Notes under the pieces: model-generated
What the model was told of the DNA's origin: nothing
The model's input: only the letters and a program-made list of their open reading frames with translations
The model's database searches: none
Part shown: positions 52,241 through 64,000 of the stretch, one piece after another
How the letters are laid out: every line of letters starts with the position of its first letter
Position numbering within the stretch: the first letter of the stretch is position 1
Translations under genes and position numbers: made by a program
DNA from: Syngnathus acus
Lineage: Eukaryota > Chordata > Actinopteri > Syngnathiformes > Syngnathidae
Length of the DNA stretch: 64,000 nt
Reading direction: 5' to 3'
Assembly: GCF_901709675.1 (NCBI RefSeq)
Contig: NC_051087.1
Span: 948,001 to 1,012,000, forward strand

Positions 52241-55200
52241 CGTGAAATATTCAAATACTGAAATATCATGGCGGCATGTGACCTCGTATGAACACATGTC
52301 GCTAACCCACACAAAAGCGATCACGTTTCCCTTTGCAACACTTGGCCCGGCCGATCTTGTGTTCTTTCCTCACCTCCTCTCATCGAGCGAGGCATTTCCG
52401 CCCTGTTCGTTCCTCGTTCACGCCTCGTCCGCTATCTACCGGACTCACTTGCGGCCGTTCATTTTCACCTGCCAGTCAAGCATGCCCACTCGTGTCGTGA
52501 CGCGGTTGTGGCGCACCTGTGGAAAATACGCATCATCCGTCACGATCCAAAAGCGAGGAAGAGAATGAATCTATTCGTTCGGGAAAGTGTCGTCGTCGTC
52601 ATCGTCGTTGCATCATGCGTGAAATTAAATGCGATAAAAGCGTCGCCGTTATGGACAGCGAAAAGATGGCGGGAATATTACACATAAAAAATGTTTTTTG
52701 AGCAGAATCTGTAAAGACACAGGCCACTTGTCATTGCTTAATGCGACCTCTATGTAAAATGTTCATTTAAAAATCCAACCAGTTAGCCACGATGACGATG
52801 GCGTCGCTGGAGTTCTCCGGTCCGCAGCGGCGCCGCCAATGGAAAGGGCAAAGCACCTCGGACGCCACGTGAGGGCCGACCGACATGTGCGTCTGCTAAA
52901 ATATTGCCGCAGGCTGCGAAAAGAAAAAGTGAGAGAGAGAGAGAGCGTGGGAGAGGAAGAGGGAGAGAGAAAGGCAGCTTATTGTGAGTCAGGCCTCTTT
53001 CATTAGAGCGCAATAAAATCAGCGCTTTACTGAATCCTCTCCTTTGACTCTTAAAGTCTTTAGTCTGGTTTCTAACGTGGTTTTCAATTTGCCCGTGTCA
53101 TTGCGTTCTGTACGTTTTTCACCTTTGTTGCCGAGACGACGCCATTTCGGGTCGCCCCCGCGGCCACCGAGGCTCTTCCCGGTTTTCGCATTGTCGCTTG
53201 CAGAAAACCGATGGATCGCTTTCACTCGGCCGACGTGTCCGTCGACAGCGAGAGGCGTGTGCGTTACACAATGTAGAAAATAGCACAGCTAAGGCAGAAA
53301 AGGGGCGCTTGCGTCATTGTGGGAGTGAGCACGCACGACTTGTTTGCCATCCAGTGGAAGTGGCTCCCTCAATTCCCTTTCAATGCCACAAGTGCCCAGC
53401 ATATTCTAATGCAGGCAAGTAAGGCACAATTCAATTTCTTTCAGCATTTACTTGGGAAAACATTACGCTAACTATTTTTAGCCAAGAAAACCTCTTTGCT
53501 GCGACGCTGACGTCAAGACCCCGGCGACAGTCACGTGTCGCGACAGATGCTGCTGAAGGGCACATCTGCAGGCGCTCGATCTCGTTTGCGCCTCGTGGCG
53601 GCTACGTGCTCACGCATATCCCGACGCGGAGCCAACGCTGCTTGACTGAAACGGGCGCCGGGGACGGCGGAGGGCCTGATGGATAAAGGATGGCAAGAAA
53701 TACATTTGTGTGATTCCTTCCCAGTGTTTGTTACAGTAATTCTACGTACATACTTCTTTCTGTCTTCATCTCTCTCCTCTCATCTCTCTTCTCCTAGTGA
53801 GACTGGTGACATTGCAGCAACAATTGCAAACATTTGGGTAAGCAATGGCATGTAAAGTGCAAGAGTTGGCTGGCAGACAGGTGCAGGAGGCTGATGGAAG
53901 GTGAGTCATGAGGACAGGTCGCCAAAATAACTGGCGCCACCCTCTCGAGAGCCAGACGACTGAAAGTGAAAGTGACAGCCACGCCGGGAATAGCGGGGAT
54001 GATGTCACAAGTCCGAAAACCGCCGCTCCTCTTCTTTTGACCTTTTCAGGAAGAGTTCACACTCGCCATCAAAGCCCCAGTTAAACACGGCACGCGCTCA
54101 GTGGCGCCCTCTACTTGTTCTTGTATGGTTACAACACACCTTTGTCAAATGTAAATCTGCTGCCATCTATTGGACACATAGTGCAAGTGCTCAGTCACTG
54201 AACATCCATAATCTTCGGGAACGAACTGAGTTGTTGAGAGACTTATTTCAAGAAGATACTATCGCATCAATTCCTCTGCTGTATTTTATCAATATAATGC
54301 CACTCATTTATCATCTGAAAATCACCCAACCCTTATTACATCAAAAAAGTAACGCGTGTGGATTTGCGACATACGGGGTTTGTTTCCGGCATCTGCTGTG
54401 TAAATTTCACTAAAAGTGGATCTAAACGATTACAAAGTACGTCTCAAAAACATGGAAAATGGAACGAAAATAAATCTAAAATATATACATCACACAGACG
54501 TTCATGAGATCAAAACTTGACGTGACTATGAATGAATTGGGGTCGCTACCATGTTGGAAAATCTTAATATTGGAGAAGATCTCTGCAGTTGTAAACTCTC
54601 GCGACATTTGGTGTGAGCCAAACAGCATGAGAGATTTTTACGCGCTAACCTGAAGCTAGGTTTCAGCCTAGCTAGCAAGATAACATCAATTTCCAGCAGC
54701 AAATTCCGAATAAACTCATCACAAACAAAACGACGGTGAAGTGAAGACGGTACGTGAAGGATTATAAGGACCCCATTGTATTTTGTTCTTAATATATGCA
54801 TAGACGACCAAGGCTATTTAACTTGTTTTCGGCATGTTTGTGTCTTCTTAGCATACTTCATACAAATGAGACAACATTTGGCTACACTTGCACAATGCGT
54901 ACGACGTTCAAAAACAAGAGCTGCGTTCGAAAGTCTGCCTCTAACCTTTTCATCACTCATAATGTCCACGAGTCGCTGTCAATCAGTGCATGTTTAATCC
55001 CCAAAGTATGACTAAATTGTTCAGGAATATTGGGACGTTCCTGAAATAATCAGAGGTCGGAAGAGTAGGCACAAATTGGACTCAAGTAGCCTACAATTAC
55101 TTTACAAGCAGGATAGTGTACCGTAATATGACTCAACTAAATGTAAAAAGTAATGACTTGAGTAAAAGATAACTTTTAAATGAAAGGACGACGCAAGCAC

Positions 55201-55364
55201 TGAGTAACTGGGTAAGTGCCCTAAAATGTTATTGGATTTTTTTTGTTTTTAAATCATGGGCAAAACTCTCCCCGGCATGTTTATCTGTTAAATTGACTCC
55301 AAGGACAATGGTGTGTGTGTCACATGAAATACAACAGAAATTGAAACGTAGAATTTTGGTTTTA
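52241..55364. other. Intergenic DNA and probable MAD1L1 leader
   Basis: No gene recognised up to MAD1L1. A GA repeat lies at 52929-52947, and CTCF-like cores lie near 54100-54118 and 54160-54173. A possible MAD1L1 noncoding exon could end near 54750 (GACG|GTACGTG), pairing with the acceptor TTGGTTTTAG at 55364. This is weak evidence. Confidence 0.3.
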
Positions 55365-55377
55365 GAGACTCCCAACA

Positions 55378-58300
55378 ATGGACTGTGACGAGGACACCAC
55401 CATGTTTTCCACCTTGAAGTCCTTCAACTCCTTCATCGGCCGCTCCGTGCGTTCGCCCCAGTTGTCGGGACCCTCGGCGGTGCACACGACCAACCTGCAG
55501 AACCAGTACAAGCGCAGCATGGATGTATGCAGTGACACGCCACCACTCTGTACTGCAGGTGTATGGATTTGCATTCATGACATGTATCTTCCCACATAGT
55601 TCTTGGAAGCGGCCGAGAAGGTCCAGTCGCGCAGTCGCTACCTGGAGTTGGATCAGGAGAAGAAGCAGATGGAGCTGAGTCACAAACGCATTCGCGTGGA
55701 GCTGGAGAAAAGTGCCAGTGACACAGCGTGCAACTTGAAGGTAGCGTTCCTTCACGTTTGTCTCTCCTTGCTTGAAATATTGCAGTCAGCAGTGAATGCT
55801 GTCGTGATGGGATAAAAGTATTATATGCAGTAAAACATATTAATAAACGCATTTTAAAATACATTTAAAAACTAAATGACTGATTTAATGGTTTTGTTTT
55901 TATTTCAGAAGGTAGAAAAATACATTTAAAAAAGTTTTTTTTTTTTAATCACATGAAGTAATTTTTTTTATAATTTGAAAGACTCCCAATGTATTTTTGG
56001 GGGGGGGGGGTTCACTTAAAATAGTGGAAATTATTAATGAAATAGTTTATTTTTATTTCTGAATTGAAACGATGTCCCCAATTTATTAGTTTGAAACATT
56101 TAAATTCTCAGACAGTCAAAGCTTTAAATTTAGTCCAGTAATTCCCCCCCCCCCTCTAATATATTTTGTATTTTTCCAGTAAACAGTAGTAATAGCAGTC
56201 AGCAGTTTGACAAACAAAAACAAACAAATGAGCCCTCTGCTGGCCATCTCATGAAATGCATTTTTTTCATCACCACAAGCTGACCTTGTTGGTGCATATG
56301 TCAGCTGGTTAGCGTTGCTGATCCTTTTTTATTCTGTCCGCTGTAGCAATTGGAGGAAAAGAACAGCGAAATGGCGTCACGGCTCAAGAAGTCAGAGGAG
56401 CGCGAGACGGAGGCCGTCAAGAAGCTGGCCCAGCAAGTGGAGGCCAACCGAGAGCTCGGCAAGAACCTGGAGGGCCTCGGCAAGAAGCTGGATGAGCGAG
56501 ACGCCCTACTCGACACCGCTAACCAGGTACCCACGGGCGAGAAACTTGCACATGATATACAAAGAAATGTATGGAGCAGCCTCACAAAACGTTTGGTGTT
56601 TCCCCGTGCCTGTCGTCAGACCGTCATCGGCCTGAAGGACGAGATCCGTGAGCTGAAACAGAAGCTCCAGAACCAGGACTCTATCATTTTCACAAAGACG
56701 TTGGAGAAGCAGGCGCTGCAGGAGCAGCTGGAGTTACAGCGCAGGTATTGCCACACAAAATGGACGTGACAAGCTGGCGCCTTCGCCTGATTGGTCCTTT
56801 TTGATCAGGAACTACCAGGAGATGTCTGAGCTGTGCCAGAGACTCCAAGCGGCGCAGTCGACCTGCTCCGAGCATGTCATCAAGATCAAGGTAGACGTAC
56901 CTAAGCCAGCAAAGCGACCGCCTGCCATTTTGTGTGTTTGATGGGTTTTTTTTTTCTGCCCCAGGAGTTAGAAAGGCGTCTCGCTCTCCAGGAGGAAGAC
57001 TTCGCCATCGTGAAGAGCATCAAGTCGGAGGCCAGCAGGGTGCCCGACCTGGAGAAGGAGCTCAAGCGCTTCAGAGAGGAGAACATTTTCCTCAGGTCAA
57101 GCATCCGTTGCTGTCAAGGATAGACGCAGGCACTGGCTAACTTCAGTAGATAGCGAGGACAACGAAGAAAATAATACCCGCACGTCATTTTTTTTTTTTC
57201 TAAACGCTTTGCGTTGTGAATGCAGAGAGAGGAGAGAGAATTGCAGCCTTCTGAAAGAGGAGGCGGAGGGCCTGAAGAGGAAGCTGGAGCGCGTGGCCAA
57301 GAGCAAAGAAGATTTAGTCAACATGGAACTGGAGAAGGAGGTAACAAAAATAAATCTGCGTTTCCGTCACTTTAAGAAGGATGATGGTTGCGTTTGTTTG
57401 GTTGTTCATCACACAGAGGTTGACAGAGAAGGTCAGAGCATGGGAGAATCTCGGCCAATCAACTGGACTCAACATCAGGTCAGTGTGTCTGCGTGACTTT
57501 GGGGAGTGGTTTCCATCAAGGAACCAGTGTCATGTAACAATAGGCCTCTAGGTGGAGCTGTGGTCATTCTCCAAAACAACCCTTTCAAGGACGGCTTACT
57601 TTCTAATTGTATGCCTGTTGGTGTACTGCAATGTGTGTGTGTGTGTGTTAAATACCTGCCTGGTGTTTGTCTCAACGCTTCCCAGTCCAAACAAGTAATG
57701 AGGGAATGATTGCATGTTTCCTTTTGAGCAGCCGAGCAGATTTGACAGATGATAAAACACTGCGAGCCGCCCTTGACACGTACACGCACGCGCGCGCACG
57801 CCCAGACCGAGCGCGTCCCTGTGATTAAGTGTGACAGTGATGCAAACAGAATGCTAAATGGAAGGTAACCTCGGGTGAGCTGCGTAACTCACTCCACTTG
57901 CGAGAACACGTTTAACTTTGAATGGACTCGCATCAGTTATGTCGCACGCGAGGACAACGTGTCACTCCGACGTACGAGGTTTCACCTTTTGTAACGGACC
58001 AGGCGGAGCCCGGCTCGCCCCGGTCGGATTGAGCCTCCCCGCGGGAGCGCTTCGATGATCTCTTTCCGTGTCGGCGGCTGGCTTCGCCTCCGTGCTGCGG
58101 ATTAAAGCAAAAAATAAACACATACCGCCAGCAAAGGGCCGCCCCGCCGCATGACTGAGGCTCAACACGAAAGGTTAATGCGGCAAATAAATATTTAGAA
58201 AGGGCCCTGGGCGACGGCGGCAGCGAATGATGCCTCTTCTTCAAATGGGCTTGTCCCGACAGTGCTGCTGAGCTTTACAAACAAGTAATTAGCTGTCTTG

Positions 58301-61300
58301 CTAGGGCGAATTGATTGAGTTTGACTGCACATTTTACATGATTAATTGTTTTTTTTTAAACGTTTGGAAAGTTTCATAATGCTCTTTTCTGCTCACAAAC
58401 TGTTTTTGAAGCTTATGTTTTGGTTGCCTAGCATGCGTGTGCATATCCACCAAGGGCAAACTTTGATAGAAATCCATCTCCTGCACACGCTTGAGTTTTG
58501 TCACCAGGATTCATGCATTATTCATACACAAATTTGCCTTCATGTTGAAAAAAAATAGCCCTGAAATCCAAATTTATTTCTTTTTTGTTCCCTTTCCGTC
58601 TTTTGTCGAAGTAGCTTTTTTGCGCGAGTCTGCAAAGAGGGGAAGTAATGCAGAGGTAATAAATTGTGCATTTTCCTGCGTTTCCGAGGCCGGCGTGTTG
58701 TTTTGAGGCCGAGCGCCGATCCCCGCCGCTCCGGGCTGTGCGCAATCGCTGTAGTTATTCCATCCTATGATTCACGGCGCCTCATATTTTAGTCATGAGA
58801 TTACTTTGGTCCCCGACGCAAAGAAGCCAAGCGGCATAAATCCAGCCCCTCCTCCCCCAAACTTCAAACTCAACAGCTTTGTCATTTGTCGTCGGCCCCG
58901 GCGGAATTGACGTGATCTGAAGAAGAGGCGAGCGTTCGAGTCAAGCCAAGCAGGAGCGCCATTGATTTTTTTTTACAACTCGAGATGGTCCACATGTCAT
59001 TTGCTCATGATTTTTCCGATTCTTATCGCGTCAACCTATTGATTTGATTTGAAGGCCGAGCCGCCGAGGTTTTTCTGCTTTGACAACCGTTGCCCTATTG
59101 ATTTTTTTTTTTTGACCAACCTATCTCACTCCAGATCGTAACCATGTTCTTACTGAGCTTTAAAAAAAAAAAAAAAAAAAACGCTTACACGACGCCGTGC
59201 CACCTTCCAACGCTAATGCTAACGATGCTACGCTGGTTGTGCTTTCAGCCTCGCTTTACCAATGTGACCTTCTGCATCATGGCGTGTGTGTGTTTTGGCG
59301 GCGGTGTAGGCGAGGTTTAACTCCGCCTTCTCCCAGCGAGACAACACGGCGAACGTTTTGGCATTGATCCGACCGTTATTTGTTACAGGAAACCCGAGGA
59401 TCTGTCCAGGGAGGTGATTCAGATCCAGCAGAGGGAAATTGCCCTGAAAGAACAGAACTACACACTCAGCAGCCGGTAACCTCCGCAGTTCCTCTCAACC
59501 CGCGCACACACACATCCAGTGGAGCGTATCTCGGGCAACTCTATAATTGTCACCAAGTTAATTAAAGCGCTCCCACGTTCTGATAGCGCGGCTAACAGTA
59601 AATTGTGTGCGGGAACAGACGAGAAGGAGAAAGTCGTCTTAATTAACGGCGCCCTCCTTAGGCCGAGGTGAAAGTCTGCGGGGAGGGTCGCGTGCGCACG
59701 CTTCCTCCGAAAGCTTTCATTAGCTAACAAGCATCTCCGCCGCCCGACGTATGGGCTTCATTACGGAATATTACAAACAGAAGAATGGGCAGAGGGAGGG
59801 GAGCTCCCATCCCCCAGTATAATTAGCGTCCTATTGATCAGGCCTGGCCGGCAGCAGCGCCGCATTTCATCTCTGAGAGGATTTGACGCGCGACTTGTTC
59901 TCGGGCGTTATCATTGATCCCCAAAGCTTTTTGGGGATGATGCCAGAGTGCAATCGGAGGCAAGATAAATTGCTTTGTCTCGTCGCGCCACTGAACTCGC
60001 CAAAGTGAAAGCAAGATTCAAGAAGTCGGGCCACGGAGGAAACATTGCTCCAAAGTTTGGCCAATTTCACAGACAACATGACTCCTCCCCTTTTCAGCGT
60101 TCGGAGCATGAAGCGCTCGCTGTCCGAGCTGCAGGCAGAGCTGTTGCAGCAGCGCGGCAAAACGCTGGAGGAGCAGAAGAAGCGCGAGACGCACGACGTG
60201 CTCCAGCGCCGGCTGAAGAAGAGGCTTATGCTTCTCACCAAGGTATTTACGAGTATTGACGAGAATCTCACACCTCAACAAAGACCAACGGAAAACTGCA
60301 GTGGCCACATTGGTATTTTCAAAATCTGATTTTGGTATCATGGCAATACTGCTGGAGAGAATTTAAATATAAATGAATAAATAATCCCTGGCACCAGTTT
60401 GACAAATAAAACAAATAAAATAAAGTAAAATAAAATCAATAAATAATCCCTGGCGCCAGTTTGACAAATTGACACAAAATGGAGTGGTCGTATTCTGTCA
60501 TATCAGAACGCATAAAAAAAAATGTCACAGAACCAGAAACGAACCCCACTCGGACGGGAAAGTCAATTTGCACTTCTTCCCCAAGTCTGACGGGACAAGC
60601 CCCCGGCGTGCCGGCGCCTCTCGTGAGGGAAAGCGCCTCGGTTAATGGATACTTTGATACGCTCTGGAAAATCGTTCCGGCCCACCGCAAAAAATAAAAA
60701 GAAGTTGTTGAGGCCGTGACTGAAGGCAGAATGTGGGCACGCTAAAGAGGAGGAGGAAGACGAGGAGGAGGAGAGCTTGAGTCATTGCCGTCCACTGACT
60801 TTTCAACTTTTACAGTGCCAATAAAAAGTCAATGCACCCCTCTTCACTTTTTGGCCGTCGTTCTAAAAGGCGCAAATGCAGAACTGCTCAACAACAACAA
60901 AACATCATTGCCACAAGGAAGTATTAGTACAATTATTATTATTCTTTTGAAATGGTTTGCAATTGGTTAATTCAGCACACATGATTTGATTTAATTTTCA
61001 GTTCACCTCTCAAAAAGATGTTTTAGTGATTCGATGATAGGTCGCAACAAGTCTCATTTCAGACAAATGCAACAAGGTTAGGCCCAAGTTTGTCCGCCAT
61101 CTTTTTCGCCAGCCGCTGTTGACCTGCGGGCGTCCATGAAAATGCTAATGAGGCTTTTATCGGTGCGTCCTCCCCGTTGCCTTTTGTTGATTCTATTTCG
61201 TTTCAAATGAAGAGCTTTTCAGTCTTTATCTGACTGATTTTTGATTTAGATGAAACGCGTCTTAATGGACGGTAAATAGCCAGCGGGGCTCAGCTGTCGG

Positions 61301-63453
61301 AACCCGACCTCTAAACGTCCCTTTTTCGTCTCGCTTTTTTTTTTCTCCATCTCCCTTTTTGTTGCTACACGACCTTAACACCTTGTAATTAGAATTCGCT
61401 GGTGGGCCTCATCAGTGTCTGATTATAGTAATCATTTTTTGTTTTTTGACACCATGAGGCCCCCGGCTGGTCTCTCCGGAGCCATTTCAGAGCCATTAGG
61501 CATTGATTTTGATGTTGGCGAGGTTCGCTTTGAGGACACGCTCGGCATTAAACAGACTTTTCGACACCAACCGGTGGAATGAGTGTGACTTCCTGCCTTT
61601 TTACAATGCGGTCAAAGCCAAATAAAAAGGATAAGGGTCCTGTAATGTGAATGTATACATTTATCTACATCTGCTTATAAAATATCCCGTCTTAAATATG
61701 TCAGTCTTATGATATGTCAGTTTTTTGCGCACAGTGACAGCGACGAGCTATTTGGAGATGCGGCGTCGCAGTGAGTGACACTTGCGAAAGCGCAGACTTG
61801 AGCAGCTTTTTCTTTGCCTGCTTCTCTCTGCACTTTGTTTTCTCTGCATCCGCTCGTCGAGACTGAAGTGTGCGGCGGCGACCGCGCCGTATGAAAAGAG
61901 AGCGAGAGGAAGCTTTTTCATCTTGGAAAAATGAGTGACCGCTCCCACATCAGCGCAGACGTGCCTCTGGCAGATTGGCCACAGTCGCAATGTTCAAGTC
62001 TAAATCACCAGCGTGCAGGATTTCGACAGAGCCCATCATGTGTAAATCTTTTCATTTGCGACAAGCACAGCCTCGTATGTGCGATGTGACATGCGGCGTC
62101 ATCACGTCATGTGCAAGGCGCCTTCCTCATCTCCCGTTTGGTGACAAGTGATCCCGACACCTCTCGTCAGCGGCCAGTTCCTCATTTGAAGGGGAAAAAG
62201 CCTTTGCCTGTCTGCCAGGCGCCAACTGCCGAGAAGTGGCAGGCCAATCAGGGAAATAGCAAATAACAAGACACATTTCATTTTCTTTCACAAATGTTAG
62301 CTGTCCAAGTCGCGACCTTCTCTGCGAGGAGATTTCTGGGGAGATTAATATGCGTGTGTGCGTTGCAGGAACGCGACGGCATGCGCTCCATCCTGGAGTC
62401 GTACGACAGCGAGCTGGCGCCCGCCGAACATTCGCCGCAGCTCGGCAAGCGTCTGAAGGAGGCGGATGAATTGCTGCACAAGACGCAGAGCCTCAACACG
62501 GAGATGGAGGTGTGACATCACGTTTCCACAGGGCCGAGCTCCGTGATCTCATCTAACGTGGTTTTTGTGTTCTCAGGTGCAGCTGGCCGAAGCACAGGAC
62601 GAGAGCGCCACTCTCAAATTACAACTTCAGACCGTAAGTCGGAAATCCACGCAGTTTCCCGTTCAAAGGCGTTTCAAGCCCGACGCGTTTGGTAAACAAG
62701 CCGGAATAGCAATGCTGTCACGCTGCTCGTTTTTTCTTGACCTCGCCGCTTGATTGATGTTTGCCGCGTGGAAAACGTGGCCTATATTCAAGCGCTGACT
62801 AAAAATATCAACCGCGCAGCCACGAAAATAAAAAATTCTCATCTCACTTGAATTGAAACATAAAACTCGTGGAACGGCGACACGGAGTTCGACGCACATG
62901 CTCGTCTTCAACTTTGTCCGGCTCGATCGCTCCTACTTTTTAATGGCCCCTCCGTTGCCGGGGAGACGTCAACACGGCGGCGAGTCGCTGTCGACGCGTG
63001 AAATCCACCTGTCTGCCAGAGCAGTAATTACTTCTCTGTCTCGGCGAAGATTAGCGGCACATGCTGTCAGCGAAAGGAGGCAAATGGAAATGGGGGATAA
63101 TTGTCAGAGCAGAGATGTGGACAAAGTCTCGGGGCGCACCTCGGATGGAGATTCATGAAGGAGAAAAAAAAAAAAAAAACTGCCCCCCCCCCTTCTTTTC
63201 CAGATGCAGTTTGAGATGGATTCTCTGAAGAAGCTGCAGGCCTCGACAGACGGCGGCTCCTCGGTGAGCAAAGAGGAGGTCGACATGCTCAGGTAGCTCG
63301 CCGTCCAGCGGTCACTGAGGGCGGAGTCATTCCCCTAAAAGTCACTTTTGTCTTTTCTAAAGGCAGAAAATTGAAGCTCTGGAGGCGGAGCGGCAGCGTT
63401 TGGAGGAGCAGAAGGAAACGCTGGAGATGAGACTGGAGAGGCACAACCTCCAG
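55378..63453 (+). CDS. mad1l1: MAD1L1, spindle checkpoint protein MAD1 (partial, first 14 coding exons)
   Basis: Kinetochore and nuclear-pore coiled-coil protein that recruits MAD2 and templates its conversion in the spindle assembly checkpoint. Exons: 55378-55524, 55600-55740, 56347-56526, 56620-56744, 56809-56890, 56965-57095, 57226-57340, 57417-57478, 59389-59475, 60098-60242, 62369-62509, 62577-62633, 63204-63292, 63363-63453, giving 531 codons so far; human MAD1 is 718 aa. Matches to the family are MFSTLKSFNSFI at the N-terminus, QMELSHKRIRVELEKSAS, KPEDLSREVIQIQQREIALK, KKRETHDVL, and LTKERDGMRSILESYDSEL. Nearly all visible residues are heptad-rich coiled coil. The MAD2-interaction motif and the RWD-like C-terminal domain lie beyond the window edge. 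The acceptor at 55364 sits just before the start ATG, so at least one noncoding exon lies upstream. The last visible intron begins with GC rather than GT. Confidence 0.95.
59520..60050. promoter_or_regulatory. Candidate intronic enhancer in MAD1L1 intron 9
   Basis: Contains AGTTAATTAAAGCG, TTAATTAACGGCG, ATAATTAGCG, TTATCATTGATCC and GATAAATTGCTTTGTCTC. This is a dense mix of homeodomain, GATA-like and SOX-like words without repeats or coding potential. Enhancer function is inferred. Confidence 0.25.
60376..60469. repeat. Direct repeat, 32 bp, 62 bp apart
   Basis: AATAAATAATCCCTGGC-CCAGTTTGACAAAT occurs at 60376-60407 and 60438-60469 with one mismatch, separated by AATAAA-rich spacer. It lies in MAD1L1 intron 10. 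Confidence 0.85.
61090..61610. promoter_or_regulatory. Candidate intronic enhancer in MAD1L1 intron 10
   Basis: Contains GAAAATGCTAATGAGGC, CTTGTAATTAGAATTCGC, GATTATAGTAATCATTTT, GAGCCATTAGGCATTGATTT and CGGCATTAAACAG. Multiple TAAT cores and a near-palindromic ATTATAGTAAT occur in non-repetitive DNA. Function is inferred from texture only. Confidence 0.25.
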
Positions 63454-63479
63454 GCAAGAACCTTTTTCTCTGAATTGCT

Positions 63480-63900
63480 TCATGGCTACATCAACATAGA
63501 AAATCGCAGCGGCCGACAATCGGCGCTCTCGATGTGCTTCGGGCCCCACTTAACTAAGCTCCCTCCTCGTTTCCAATTGTCCTCATGTGAGGCCTTTCAT
63601 CACCGCGGCCGTCGGGTCCTCCGCGTCCCCCGCCGCGGCGATAATGAAACATGCGAGAGGCAGCGTTTCGGCTTCAATTTTCGGCGCCGTGTCAGGAATC
63701 TGTGTGTTCTCGGGCATGACCAACACGTTTAAGGCAATTACCGTGAAAATGGGCAAAGGTTTGAGCGGGTTGGCTCCTCGGAGATGCACCCCCACTTCAA
63801 TTCTCCGCGCTCACTGGGTGGGAGGGGGAGAGGAATGCAGGAATGAATGCACGTCAGCGGCCAAATGTTGACATTCAACCGAGCGTCTCTGCCGTGTTTG
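63480..63900. other. Non-repetitive MAD1L1 intronic block
   Basis: After exon 14 the intron holds mixed-composition sequence (GATAATGAAACATGCG, GGCAATTACCGTGAAAATGG) without repeats. Overlapping open frames on both strands show no protein family, so I treat it as noncoding, possibly regulatory. Confidence 0.3.
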
Positions 63901-64000
63901 ATTTTTGGTTCACTGAAGAAACACAAGATGTCAATTTTTTTTATACCTGCAAAGACATAAACGAGGTTCACTGCAGACGAGATTGCCGTCAATGTTTACA

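Noticed and set aside
60800-60900. CAGTGCCAATAAAAAGTCAATG resembling a transposon terminal repeat
   Set aside because: Only one end is visible and similarity is short; too weak to call an element.
63587-63871. 94-codon open frame in the last visible MAD1L1 intron
   Set aside because: It is not in phase with exon 14 after splicing, does not match MAD1, and competing open frames exist on both strands.

Overview
The window is nuclear DNA from a vertebrate, most likely a ray-finned (teleost) fish. Genes are split into many short exons with GT-AG introns, mostly 80-2000 bp. Every recognised product is a vertebrate-type protein. The intergenic DNA carries microsatellites, LINE reverse-transcriptase scraps and hAT-like repeats. 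Nothing prokaryotic, viral or CRISPR-like was seen. All exon models below were joined by hand from splice signals, reading phase and remembered family sequences; no alignment was run.

Layout from left to right: PALB2 (+, 1-4400, 13 coding exons), PLK1 (+, 5253-8212, 11 exons), IQCE (+, 10176-14552, 21 coding exons), TTYH3 (+, 17112-27858, 14 coding exons after a noncoding leader exon), lunatic fringe LFNG (-, 31584-35584, 8 exons, tail-to-tail with TTYH3), a two-exon rhodopsin-family GPCR that I could not assign (+, 44577-46995), and MAD1L1 (+, first 14 coding exons from 55378; it runs off the right edge). Long gene-free stretches lie between LFNG and the GPCR (about 9 kb) and between the GPCR and MAD1L1 (about 8.4 kb).

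PALB2 and PLK1 are near neighbours on human 16p12, and LFNG, IQCE, TTYH3 and MAD1L1 lie on human 7p22, so this fish segment joins two human synteny blocks between PLK1 and IQCE. The genes do not form an operon. By function they cover homologous recombination (PALB2), mitotic control (PLK1, and MAD1L1 in the spindle checkpoint), Hedgehog signalling at the cilium (IQCE), membrane and lipid or ion biology (TTYH3), Notch glycosylation (LFNG) and a probable peptide receptor.

No obviously new multi-gene system was found. The best leads are the orphan GPCR with an Asn in place of the DRY Asp, a cluster of QT motifs in IQCE that resembles dynein-light-chain docking sites, cell-cycle and RFX-type promoter elements, upstream ORFs in predicted leaders, a GC-AG intron in MAD1L1, and several unexplained noncoding blocks rich in TAAT and CRE motifs around LFNG and inside MAD1L1.
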